64,000 bases of DNA from NCBI GenBank assembly GCA_039105265.1, contig JAPFFF010000002.1:5890001-5954000 (forward strand), written 5' to 3'. This document shows, in pieces, positions 30,036 to 39,540 of the stretch. Position numbers and translations under genes: made by a program. How positions within the stretch are numbered: position 1 is the first letter of the stretch; every line of letters starts with the position of its first letter. Below the pieces are notes generated by a model. That model did not search any database. It saw only the letters and a program-made list of their open reading frames with translations, and was not told where the DNA came from. Source of the stretch: Tritrichomonas musculus (taxonomy: Eukaryota; Parabasalia; Tritrichomonadida; Tritrichomonadidae).

Positions 30036-31092
30036 CAATTATTGTTAACTTTGCTCATCAGCAAGGTTTGGGAAATCAATAATTGAGCTTTTCTCTTTAA
30101 ATAGATTTTGAAATGTATATAGATTCTAGCAAGGTTTTAGATTCTATTGAACTTCTGAAAATGTATATAATTAATCAGATAAAAAGAAAACAAACAAAGA
30201 AATTGGCTCCAACTGTACGTATTAGATAGTTAAAAAGTATAATATAGATATTAAATTTTTTTGTTATTTAATAAATGATTTATGCAAATCAGTAAGAAAC
30301 TTTTTTTCAGTAAATATAAGAAAAGTTTGGATGCTGCTTTTGTTTATTTGATTCTTTGAATTATTTCAAAAAAAGAGAATACATAGAAGTTGATTCAGTT
30401 ATTGAAGCCAGTATTCCTAGTAGAATACTTATATTTCATGTAATACGTATTGGAATGCATATAGTTTTTGGGGGCAACATGCCAAACTTTGATTCAAGTT
30501 CAATGGTTGTCATTAATTGAAAGTCTGATGATTCGATAATAGAGTCTATCTATCTATGGAGAGAGCCATGAAAAAATAACATATTAATTCCAATTCGAGA
30601 ACTTTAATTATTCAATTTTAGTCTGAGTTTTGAACCAATTCAAATATATAATTCTCAATATTTTATATTAAGATTTAATTTAAAGAAAATTTAAAACATC
30701 CAAAACCATTCTCAACTCAGCAAAATTATTTAAATTTGGTACCAATAGTAATAAAATGGAGAGTCAAATTAGGTTGTTGGTGTAATCTTATGAAAACGTC
30801 TGCAAATTGAATTGATCTTTGATCATTTAATCGATAATATTTTAATTTCTAAATTGAAATAAATATTTTTATGCAAAATAAATTGTGGGAAAAAACGATG
30901 GGCTGTCATTTGATTTTAAGTTTGCAATTTTTAAAAATTACAAATAATCAAATGAATGATCATTTAAAATCAAATTTTGAATAATATGCATTCAAAATCA
31001 AACAAATTTTAAATCTGAAATTTTGAAAATACTCATAGAAAATAATACATTAAAAAAAAAAAAAAAAAAAAAAGACATATATTCGACATCAT
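30036..31092. other. AT-rich intergenic stretch
   Basis: About 1 kb of AT-rich DNA with no supported gene. It may include the lost N-terminal part and end of the mariner. A run of 22 A (31052-31073) ends 19 bp before the next frame. Confidence 0.4.
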
Positions 31093-32038
31093 ATGTCTGA
31101 AGATCAATTATCTTATGAGAATCAAAATAAAAAAAGTTACTTTTATATTCTAATGCATAAAAATATTCCAGTTGCTAAGCTAGAAAAAGATGATAGTGGA
31201 ATATTAATTAAAGTTTTTGAAATATATAATACCGATCATTTACCTTATTCTATTCCAAAGAAATGTCTTGATCAAATAGAAGATTCCTTACAAGACTGGC
31301 TGATAAACCGTTCAATTCCGAATTTAAAGAATCTTCTATTTGATGGACAAATTAAATATTCCTCATGTAAAATATGAAATATGTTATTTGGAAATTGATA
31401 AAAAACAAATTCCTTTTAGTGCTTGCGAATGCTTTATTACACCAGAAACCGAAATGATTACTGCATTTCAATTCACAAATTACAATATTGGAAAACCAGA
31501 TAATATCACAATCTACCAGTACTACTTAAATTCCTGCAATAAAGTTGGCATAAAAGACGCACAGTTACATATTGATCAAATGATCATTATTGAATTTCTT
31601 ATGGCTAATGAAGATATACACGGAAATAATTATGGCTTGATAAGAAATGCTGAAACTCTTGAGTTCGTTGACATTGCTCCTATTTTCGATAATGGAAATT
31701 CACTCTAGTATGAAAAAGAAGCTTCCATTATTCCATGTAAAGTTTTATGTAAACCATTTGCAAATCGTCATTATGAACAAATCAATTTTGTTAAAAATTT
31801 TGATTGGCTTGATTTAAGCAAACTTAAAGGCTTTGAAAATGAAGTTTACAATATTTTGAAAGAAAACAAATTTGATAATGATGACCGTGCAAAAGTAATA
31901 AGTAATATTTTTGCGAATAGAATAGAATTGCTTCAAAAATATATTACCAAATGGCAAAATCCAAATTTTGATACGCAAACAGATAAATCTTTTAATATAG
32001 AAATGGAATCTTTTGGAAATGACATATATGATCCATAA
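31093..32038 (+). pseudogene. HipA-like kinase fossil of bacterial type (broken)
   Basis: The region encodes, in pieces, a protein resembling HipA-domain proteins of gut Firmicutes. Near the front is an FYILMHKNIPVAKLE-type opening with TDHLPYSIPKK and a WLINRSIPNLK segment. Later comes the HipA kinase signature EFLMANEDIHGNNYGLI followed by FVDIAPIFDNGNSL. HipA proteins are Ser/Thr kinases of toxin-antitoxin modules; no antitoxin partner is seen. The copy looks broken in about two places and is treated as a fossil. Its bacterial relatives suggest lateral gene transfer from gut or host-associated bacteria. The composition is now the same as host DNA, and the pieces remain easily recognisable, so the transfer is old while the decay is fairly recent. 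Confidence 0.7.
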
Positions 32039-33362
32039 GAAAAATATTAGATTTTTATTAAATTTGAGAATTCTCAATATTGAGAGAACTCATAGAATAT
32101 TAATTTCAATAGTATATTATATATATATATATACTCTATTTGAAAAAAGTGCATTTTTTTAAATTGCCTTTTATCACTTTTGTTACACATGATATAGTAA
32201 AGATATTATTAATTTGGAATAATATACAATCCATCATACGTTTTTTCTTTTCTTTTCTTTTTTTTTTTTTGAATATGATCCGAAATTGGCATCATTATAT
32301 GCATAAAATTTGATGAGATGCCAATTGCACCATTTAATGAAATGAATAATATATAGTTCTTATCAAAAAAGTTATGGCTCTGAAATATTGAATTAATCAA
32401 ATTTTCAATAGTTTTTTTTAATGTATTATAATAAATTCATTTAGCAAAAAACTATATAAGCCAACCTATACTATTTTAATATTTTTTTTTTGATGTGCAC
32501 TTTAGTAAAATCATCATCAACTTTTATTTCATTAATATAATATTATATTGCCTTTAATTAAATGCAATTAATCCTGCAATTAGTATTTTGAAAATGCAAT
32601 TAGCATAAATTTTAAATATTTTTGTAATTACTCTGATATTTTAAAAAGTAATTTCTATTATTTTTCTTTAATTTATTTTTTTGGAATGTTATATATATTT
32701 CAAAGTGATTTTATTTGTTTTTTTTACAATTCCATACCTAAAAATATAATATTAAGAGGGAAATTGATAATTTCAAAAAATATCTTTATTAAAAAAAATT
32801 TTAATCATCAATTTAATGACATTAAATACTTCAAACACTTCAACTTTTATCAAATTAATAATTTTTTCGTAAATTTATACTTCATAAAGAAAGCATTAAT
32901 AACGTTTTTCAGGAAAGTTATGATTCTGAAATTTTTTTTTCTCTTTTGAAAAAATTGAAATAGATTTTCAATTTTTTCAATAATTAAATAATGATAAATA
33001 TGTTAACATTTTTTCATAATAAAGTGATTGAATAAAGGAAAATATTTTTATGAGATGAAATTTTTGTATTAAACATCGAACAATTTGAAAAAGTGAAATG
33101 ATTTGTTTCAAAAATTGTAAACCATCAATTGGATTTAATTTATGTTCAAAATAAATACTTTTTTTTGTGTGTATTCCATATCGTATTCCCATTTAATTTT
33201 ATTAACTTATTTATTCCAAAACAAATATTTCATAAAAAATAAATGAAATATAACATAAACAAACTGGAACAAATAAAAAAATAAATTAGATTTCAATTAT
33301 ATTTTCAGCTTTTTATTTGAAATGCTCTTATCAAAAATTCAATCTCACTTTATTATATATAT

Positions 33363-33393
<31 letters not shown>

Positions 33394-33438
33394 GAATTTC
33401 TCATTTTGGTTTACACATTATAATCACAATCATCAGCA
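32039..33438. other. AT-rich intergenic stretch
   Basis: About 1.4 kb of very AT-rich sequence. Short open frames on both strands are low-complexity and judged accidental. A run of 27 A lies at 33363-33389, about 50 bp before the Myb start. Nothing else is recognised. Confidence 0.45.
33424..33428 (+). promoter_or_regulatory. Initiator-like TCACA before the Myb gene
   Basis: TCACA lies 10 nt before the ATG at 33439, with a second TCATCA between. This fits a trichomonad initiator with a leader of about 13 nt. Confidence 0.35.
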
Positions 33439-34389
33439 ATGATATCTTATTTCACACTGCCAATGATAAATATAAATCAAATGAACAACCAACCAAATCA
33501 ATGTTTCACTTTTTATCCTTTGTACTTACCATACCAAAATTATTTTACTTTAAGCAACTTTATTTCTAATTGTGTAACGTTTTCTAATAAAGATATTTGT
33601 TATCTCAGTGAATTTAATGATAAAACCAATCCAAATGAAATTCCAGAAAAAATCAAAGACAAATTAATAGATAAAATGCTCAAAAATAATCTAGACATCA
33701 ATTTCAATCAAATGAACCAAATAAACAATTCAAATTTCACTCAAAATTCAAAAGATAATAATGATTCATCATCATTGTTATCCAAAAAAAGATGTCCAAG
33801 CCATCATTTTACCAAAGAGGAAGATGAAAAGATAAAAGAGTTTGTTGACATATATGGAACAAAAAACTGGCCCGAAATTGCATCACATATAAAAGGAAGA
33901 ACAGCCAAACAGTGCAGAGATAGATATTCAAATTATTTGACTCCTGGATTTTTCCAAGGAGAATGGACAAAGGAAGAGGACGAGATTTTGACTAAGCTAT
34001 ACAACGAAAATGGATCCAAATGGTCAATAATAAAGTCACACTTGCCAAACAGAAGTTCAAATTGCATTAAAAATCGTTGGCATTACTTTGTGAGCAAAAG
34101 TAATGTTGTCGATGAAGAAGCAAATGAATATAATGAAAATGATGGCATTTCTATTGATTCAAAATTAGAAAAAAATATTGAAGGAAAAAACAAATTTCAA
34201 TCTTTAATTAATAATGATCAAGTTGAAACAAATGAAAGCAAATCTAGCAACAGTGGTATTTCTACATCAACCAACAAAGATACAAATGAAGCATTAAACG
34301 ATGTTTTATTTAGACAAGAAAATGAAATATTTGAAAATATTAATAACAGTATAAATCTTTTAGACTCAGATTTTTTTGAATTTTACTGA
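33439..34389 (+). CDS. R2R3 Myb transcription factor
   Basis: A 316-residue protein with two consecutive Myb repeats (about 125-225). The first is HHFTKEEDEKIKEFVDIYG with NWPEIASHIKGRTAKQCRDR, and the second is EWTKEEDEILTKLYNENGSK with IIKSHLPNRSSNCIKNRW. The regularly spaced aromatics and the recognition helices (AKQCRDRYSNYL and SNCIKNRWHYF) are clear. Trichomonads use short two-repeat Mybs as their main sequence-specific regulators; in Trichomonas they act on the ap65-1 promoter. Flanks are Asn/Ser-rich and disordered: a Tyr/Phe-rich N-terminus and an acidic C-terminus. It is a nuclear DNA-binding protein; its targets are unknown. Confidence 0.88.
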   Translation: MISYFTLPMININQMNNQPNQCFTFYPLYLPYQNYFTLSNFISNCVTFSNKDICYLSEFNDKTNPNEIPEKIKDKLIDKMLKNNLDINFNQMNQINNSNFTQNSKDNNDSSSLLSKKRCPSHHFTKEEDEKIKEFVDIYGTKNWPEIASHIKGRTAKQCRDRYSNYLTPGFFQGEWTKEEDEILTKLYNENGSKWSIIKSHLPNRSSNCIKNRWHYFVSKSNVVDEEANEYNENDGISIDSKLEKNIEGKNKFQSLINNDQVETNESKSSNSGISTSTNKDTNEALNDVLFRQENEIFENINNSINLLDSDFFEFY

Positions 34390-35496
34390 TTATCAGATTT
34401 TATAAGTTGTTTCTCCCTTAATTTTAGGGAATACTGTATTTTTGAATGAAATAGCTAAATATTCAATATTGAATTAACTCATAGAAAATAAAAAAAATTT
34501 TTTTTTATTCTTTTTTATTTATTTTTTTATAAAAAAGCGTAATGATAATAGATTCATAATTATGAAATTTGGACAAATAAATAAACTTCAGCTTTGATTC
34601 TTTAGAAATCTTTAGAATTTGAAGATACCTGCAATGAAGAAGTAATTTATTTAGACCTATTTTTGAAACAATTGATGGAATATTTTTTTTGATATACAAA
34701 AAGCACTTTCCTTAATTACTTGTAAATTAGAATTTGTATGAATTTCAAATTATGTCATATTTTTACATTGACTAAATGTTTCTTTACATTTGAAGGAATC
34801 ACAATTTCCTTGATTTACGATTTTTCCTAAAAAAGAGCCATGCAATGACTTTTGTACTATGAAATTGAAAAAATCATCAAAAAAAATTTCACTTTTTCAA
34901 AGTCAATATATTCAATTTTTGAATACAAATTGATCGTTGAACGGTGTAATTATTTCCAAATTGAAAAATGGGAAAATCACCATCTTAAATTTATAACTTA
35001 TTGATTTTTACGATTTATCTTAAAGAAAAAAATAATATTTTCTTCTTGCAGTTGGTCCTGACTTATTGTTAAATGATAAAAGTTATAAACAAAGCTTTTT
35101 TTCAAGTTTCAAGATTTGTTGTGGTAAATTAAATCATGAAAAATATAACCAATCATTAGCTTTCAAATTGGAAACGCAATAGAAAATATACGCAAGATGG
35201 AGAAGAAGTTAATTTAATTCAGACTTTTCTTTATATTAAAAAGTTCAATTTTCAATTAAATATGGGTCTCTTCAATTTAGGTCAAATGTCATAATTTCAA
35301 CATAATTTATAAATAAAATGTCCTATTCATCATAAAAGGGCAGGTATTCACAAAACAAAATTTTTCAAAATTTTGCAAAATTTTAAATTCAAATTTTCAA
35401 TACTTTATTTCAAGATTTTATAGAAATCCAATTAAAAATTTTGATTAATAAGAATGCATAACTACTCTTCATTTTTTAAGTTAGCAACCAAAAACA
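34390..35496. other. AT-rich intergenic stretch
   Basis: About 1.1 kb without a supported gene. A short inverted repeat (TCCCTTAATTTTAGGGA, 34414-34430) lies just after the Myb stop and could shape the 3' end of the transcript. Nothing else is recognised. Confidence 0.4.
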
Positions 35497-36072
35497 ATGT
35501 CTTTCAGCAAAATAAAAAGTCAAACATTTCCAGAAATGTTCAATAATTTCATGAGACAACTAAATGAATACCAAAATTTATCAAAAAACAATGGGAATTC
35601 ACCCAAAAAATTACAGCAACAAATTGGAATTCTTGATTTTCAAATAAAACGTATGGAGAATGCATTCAATGATTCTCCAGATAATAAAAAAATAGAATAT
35701 TCTAATCTTTTTCAAAGAGCTCATTCAGAGTATTCAAGATTCAAGCAAGAACACAACGAAGAAATTGAGTTGTACATAAATGAACAAAATTCTCAAAGAG
35801 AAAAGGTACATCAGCAATTATTAGTTGAACAATCAATGGAAGCACAAGAAGCAGAAAACTTAGAATATTTAGCAAATGAAGCTCAGAGTATTGCCAGACA
35901 AATGAAAGAATTACAAGAAATTAGCCAGAAAGTATATTCAGAACTTCAATCTCAAAGACCAACAATTGTCAGTATTGACACAATGATATCCAAATCAGTT
36001 ACAAATATGGAAAAGGGAAATAATCAACTGGAAAAAGCAGAGAAGAATCAAAAATCATGCAATATTTGTTAA
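35497..36072 (+). CDS. Qa-type SNARE without transmembrane anchor
   Basis: A 191-residue protein with N-terminal helices (Habc-like, about 5-90), a polar linker and one SNARE motif (about 110-175: EQSMEAQEAENLEYLANEAQ on through YSELQSQRPTIVSIDTMIS and NMEKGNNQLEKAEKNQKS). Heptads of Leu/Ile/Met/Val and the Q in LQSQR align with the ionic zero layer of Qa-SNAREs such as syntaxin-7. It would take part in membrane fusion on an endosomal or secretory membrane. Unusually, no membrane helix follows. The chain ends KSCNIC, a CaaX-like or two-cysteine end suited to prenylation or acylation, as in Ykt6. The ATG at 35497 is the first in frame. No linked partner genes. Confidence 0.72.
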   Translation: MSFSKIKSQTFPEMFNNFMRQLNEYQNLSKNNGNSPKKLQQQIGILDFQIKRMENAFNDSPDNKKIEYSNLFQRAHSEYSRFKQEHNEEIELYINEQNSQREKVHQQLLVEQSMEAQEAENLEYLANEAQSIARQMKELQEISQKVYSELQSQRPTIVSIDTMISKSVTNMEKGNNQLEKAEKNQKSCNIC

Positions 36073-36512
36073 ATCATTATATCAAAATAAATTGTTTTAT
36101 ATAAAAATGTATATATTATTAAGTAAAAGCTAATACGAATTCTAATATCTCGTATAATTTCTACTATAAATTTTTTTCTTCATTTTTTAATCTGTTAAAT
36201 ATATTGGTGGAAATATTTTCCAATCAAAGCTTTTGAATGCTCATTATTTAAGAATTGCACATCATTCGAAGAAATTAAACTTCCACAAACCATAATATTG
36301 ATTGAATATCTGCATTCTAAATAATGAATCAAAAATATTGTAATATATGTTAAGTTTTTATATCAAAGTAAATTGTTTTATATAAAAATTCTTTTTATTA
36401 TCATATTTTATAAATTTTTTTTTTAACTTCTTCATATTACTGATATTTTCAAGATATCTTTATTCATAGAAAAGTTACTATTTTTCTGAAAATAATGATC
36501 GTTTAAATTTTA
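36073..36512. other. Intergenic stretch with an LRR scrap
   Basis: Mostly AT-rich. A 99-nt piece at 36226-36324 (plus strand) is a BspA-like LRR remnant (see its own entry). Otherwise nothing is recognised. Confidence 0.4.
36226..36324 (+). pseudogene. BspA-like LRR fragment
   Basis: The frame KAFECSLFKNCTSFEEIKLP followed by QTIILIEYLHSK and a stop matches one and a half LRR_5 repeats (AF..C..F..CTS...I.LP). There is no start codon or further repeat upstream, so it is a scrap of a lost gene rather than a gene. It shows that BspA-type genes turn over by decay in this region. Confidence 0.6.
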
Positions 36513-36977
36513 ATGTCGAATAAAGAATTAAAGCAAATCGCAAACGAAGTCCTTGAACAAATGCAATCTAATCCATATTATATTGATTTATACGAACATT
36601 CTTTAAAAAATATTAGAGATACGATTTTAGAAATAAATCAACCAAATATAGGAAATACTTTTTATAATGAAAATGGTACTTTAGGTTCAGAGTCAACAAG
36701 TGGGTTTGAAGATAATACTGTTAATAATAATTTTACAAATAATTCTATGAATTTTGATTTTCTAGATATTATTCCTCCACAAATAAAGCAAAGATCAACA
36801 CCACATCCAGCACCAATGATTCCTCCAGTACAACCGTCGATGCCATCAGGAATGCAAAGACCTATACCTCCAATTTTTGGTCAAACTCTTGTACCATCTG
36901 GGTTGGGGGACAATGTAGATTCTCTTCTTGCGCAAGCTAATCAAGTTCCATTTTTATATCATAACCAACAATTGTAA
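36513..36977 (+). CDS. Proline-rich orphan protein
   Basis: A 154-residue protein I do not recognise. The N-terminal 50 residues look helical and folded (LKQIANEVLEQMQSNPYYID, LYEHSLKNIRDTILEI). The middle is Asn/Gly/Thr-rich, and residues about 92-135 are Pro-rich (STPHPAPMIPPVQPSMPSG, RPIPPIFG). There is no signal peptide or membrane segment. Pro-rich tracts of this type bind SH3, WW or EVH1 domains, and an SH3 protein is encoded at 39541-40749, but a link is only speculation. Length and codon use support a real gene. Alternative: a regulatory or actin-associated adaptor. Confidence 0.55.
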   Translation: MSNKELKQIANEVLEQMQSNPYYIDLYEHSLKNIRDTILEINQPNIGNTFYNENGTLGSESTSGFEDNTVNNNFTNNSMNFDFLDIIPPQIKQRSTPHPAPMIPPVQPSMPSGMQRPIPPIFGQTLVPSGLGDNVDSLLAQANQVPFLYHNQQL

Positions 36978-37417
36978 ATATATATTTTATTTTTATACGA
37001 AAGTTGTATTAAAAAAAATATTATCATGCGAAACTTAGAAATTATAATAAAAAGATATACAGATGAGATTTTTCATTGTCATTACAGTTTTTTCTTTGCA
37101 AAACTTTTTTTTTTTCTTATAATCAGACAAACAATGTAACATTAAAATAAGTCAATTCACTATAATACATTAAAATATTTGAAAAAGACATTTAATGATT
37201 TTAAAGAACATATCATAATATCTAAGTTTAATTAAAATTGTATTTTTCTGGCTATTGGATTAAAGATTTTAAAAAAAGTCAGATCCAAAATTTTGAGACA
37301 TTCAATTTTTTGTGTGTATTCAAAAATTGAAAGAAGTATGGAAAGTTCAAAGTGATGATTTGATGACCAAAAAAAATTTTCATCAAAAATCATTTTTATT
37401 TAATACAACCAACACCA
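36978..37417. other. AT-rich intergenic stretch
   Basis: About 440 bp with no coding signal or repeat recognised. Confidence 0.4.
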
Positions 37418-38431
37418 ATGAACTATATACAATTTAGAGATAAATATGAAATTATAACAAAAATAGGAGAAGGCGGCTTTGGAGTAGTTTATAAAGCCCG
37501 AAATGTAATCACAAACAGATTAGTAACTCTTAAAAAAATCAAAAAGAAAATAGGAATGTCAGATGATGATATTTTGCAATCAGTCATCAATGAAATCGAA
37601 AATCTTAAAAATTTAAAAGGATTGCCTAATATAATTAAACTTAATGATTTTCAAATCAATGAAAAAACAAATAAAGTATTTATTGCTTATGATTACTGTG
37701 AATTTGACCTTCATGATATTATATATCATGGAAATACCTTAACAATTCAACATATTAAGTCATTTACAAAACAGATGATTTCGGCATTACTATCAGTTCA
37801 TTCAAAGGGATACATTCATTGCGATATTAAGCCAAGAAACTTTTTAGTAACGATGAAAAACAAAATCAAATTGATCGATTTTGGACAGGCAATTAAAATT
37901 GATGAAGCAAAAGATGAAATATTTGGAACATATATTTATAACGCACCTGAAATCATTTTTGGCTCAAATAAATATGGCAAAGAACTCGATATTTGGTCAC
38001 TTGGGTGCACATTATATGAGATGCTGACAAAAGAAAGATTATTTCCTCTTTGTAATACAGAATATGAAATGTTAAAAAGAATGAAACAAATTTATGGTTG
38101 TATAAATAAAAATAATTATCAAAGCAATGATTTAATTTTGAAAACAAATTCGTCTCTTGATGAATTTTTAGAGAGGAAAATGCCAAATGAATTCAAATCA
38201 ATGAAAAATTTATTAAAACAGATGCTACAATTGATTCCAGAAAATAGAATTTCTTTATCTGATGCAATAAATCATCCTTCCCTATTAAATTGTGAATCAT
38301 ATAAAAACCTTCCTTTCATTTCTATAGAAATTACGTCTGATGATAATGATCATTTAGACAAAAGAAATAGAAATAAAGACATTTATGAAAATTTACGTCC
38401 AAGAAAGATAGTTCCAAAAAATATATTATAG
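37418..38431 (+). CDS. CMGC-like protein kinase with HCD in place of HRD
   Basis: A 337-residue protein with a full kinase fold (about 10-290): GEGGFGVVYKA (17), TLKKIKKK lysine region, FDLHDIIYHG, HCDIKPRNFL (about 139), KLIDFGQA (about 157), YNAPEIIFGSNKYGKELDIWS and LGCTLYEM. The FDLHD, APEII.GS..Y..E.DIWS and LGC.LYEM segments point to the CMGC group (CDK/MAPK relatives), with a short insert where the CMGC insert belongs. Odd: the Arg of HRD is Cys, while the catalytic Asp, the Lys two residues on and the DFG Asp are kept. Such kinases are usually active but not dependent on activation-loop phosphorylation, and the short FGTYIY activation segment agrees with that. Substrate unknown. Confidence 0.85.
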   Translation: MNYIQFRDKYEIITKIGEGGFGVVYKARNVITNRLVTLKKIKKKIGMSDDDILQSVINEIENLKNLKGLPNIIKLNDFQINEKTNKVFIAYDYCEFDLHDIIYHGNTLTIQHIKSFTKQMISALLSVHSKGYIHCDIKPRNFLVTMKNKIKLIDFGQAIKIDEAKDEIFGTYIYNAPEIIFGSNKYGKELDIWSLGCTLYEMLTKERLFPLCNTEYEMLKRMKQIYGCINKNNYQSNDLILKTNSSLDEFLERKMPNEFKSMKNLLKQMLQLIPENRISLSDAINHPSLLNCESYKNLPFISIEITSDDNDHLDKRNRNKDIYENLRPRKIVPKNIL

Positions 38432-38815
38432 TTTTAATCATGTATATGTGTTTATTAATAAAATATATTTAATCGGTATTTTGTTTGTTATTGTATTTTT
38501 TATATAAAATATTCTTTATAACATTATTATTATCTAATTGTTTTTAATTCAATAATTTATAATCAAAACCTTTTTACAGCATTTTTTAATAAGAAAATTC
38601 TATTTTTTTTGATAAATCCTCCTCTATCAATTTATTCAATACAAGACCATAAATATATTTAATTTTTCAGATCACTCTGAAAATTATTGAAAAGAAGATA
38701 ATGTCGATATTCAAATAATTGAATAAATTATTTTTTATTTCGACAAACGACGTTAACTTATCTACGATCTTTTGACATTGGTTACGATATCATTTATTTG
38801 ATATACAGCTAGAAT
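38432..38815. other. AT-rich intergenic stretch
   Basis: About 380 bp with no gene seen. Short TTGAATAA-type repeats lie near 38715. Nothing else. Confidence 0.4.
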
Positions 38816-39094
38816 ATGAGCACTGAAAGGAACTTGGAAAGATGTAATGAAATCTTGGCTTTACAAAAAAGAGCAGATGATGGCGATGTCCAAGCTATGA
38901 TAGAATATGCCAATATTTTAGAGAATGGAATTGATGTTCCAGTAGACTTACCAAAAGCAAGCGAATATTATCAAAATGCAGCAAACAATGGAAACGCTGA
39001 TGGTGAAGCTGGACACACAAGAGTACAAGAAAAAATAAGTCAAAGAGCTCGTGATCAATGCTCCCAGCTTAATGGAAAAGTTTCATCAAATTAG
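38816..39094 (+). CDS. Small Sel1-repeat protein
   Basis: A 92-residue protein with one clear Sel1 (TPR-like) unit at about 15-70: LQKRADDGDVQAMIEYANIL, ENGIDVPVDLPKASEYYQNA, ANNGNADGEAGHTRVQEK. The ATG at 38816 is the first in frame. One to two repeats is short compared with the family and could be a stand-alone adaptor or the C-terminal end of a former kinase-Sel1 gene such as the one at 46162. No kinase remains directly upstream, which favours an independent small gene. Confidence 0.6.
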   Translation: MSTERNLERCNEILALQKRADDGDVQAMIEYANILENGIDVPVDLPKASEYYQNAANNGNADGEAGHTRVQEKISQRARDQCSQLNGKVSSN

Positions 39095-39191
39095 AAAAAA
39101 TTATCTATATTTTTCATTTATTCAATAGATAGTTATTTATTTTATAAATTTCATTTAAATATATGTTATTATATTTATATATATAAAGAGC

Positions 39192-39198
39192 AAAAAAA
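39192..39198 (-). terminator. RNA polymerase III T-run terminator
   Basis: On the minus strand a run of seven T immediately follows the 3' end of the 5S rRNA gene, the usual Pol III stop signal. Confidence 0.75.
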
Positions 39199-39315
39199 GG
39201 AAGCGACACTACACGTTCCCGGGAAGTCACCCAGCCCAGTACTGATGCAGCCAGCGACTGCTTAATTTCCAGGTTCGGAATGGAGCTGGATGTATCCAGC
39301 CGGGTATGGCCGCTT
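39199..39315 (-). rRNA. 5S ribosomal RNA
   Basis: Reading the minus strand from 39315, AAGCGGCCATACCCGGCT opens the molecule, followed by TCCATTCCGAACCTGG, AATTAAGCAG, CAGTACTGGGCTGGGTGAC and a CCCGGGAACGTGT 3' half. The 5' AAGCG...GGC and 3' ...GTCGCTTCC ends pair as helix I. Length is 117 nt, normal for 5S. The internal control region (A box, IE, C box) lies in the conserved centre. It is a single, isolated copy, GC-rich against its surroundings, with an immediate T-run terminator. It is transcribed by RNA polymerase III. Confidence 0.93.
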
Positions 39316-39540
39316 CATTTAATAGATATCTTTACCATCCTTAAAATTAAAATATATCCTTCATTTTTGCTGCAAACGGTTATTTTTGACTATTATAATT
39401 TTGCTTTTAACAAAAAATCTAATTAAATGAAAATTATTCCTGAATACATTATCATTTATCAAAATTGTTTAAGAGAAAATTAAAAAAAAATGGAAATTTA
39501 TTATATAATATTTCATATATCTATAAAGAAAGAAATTTTA

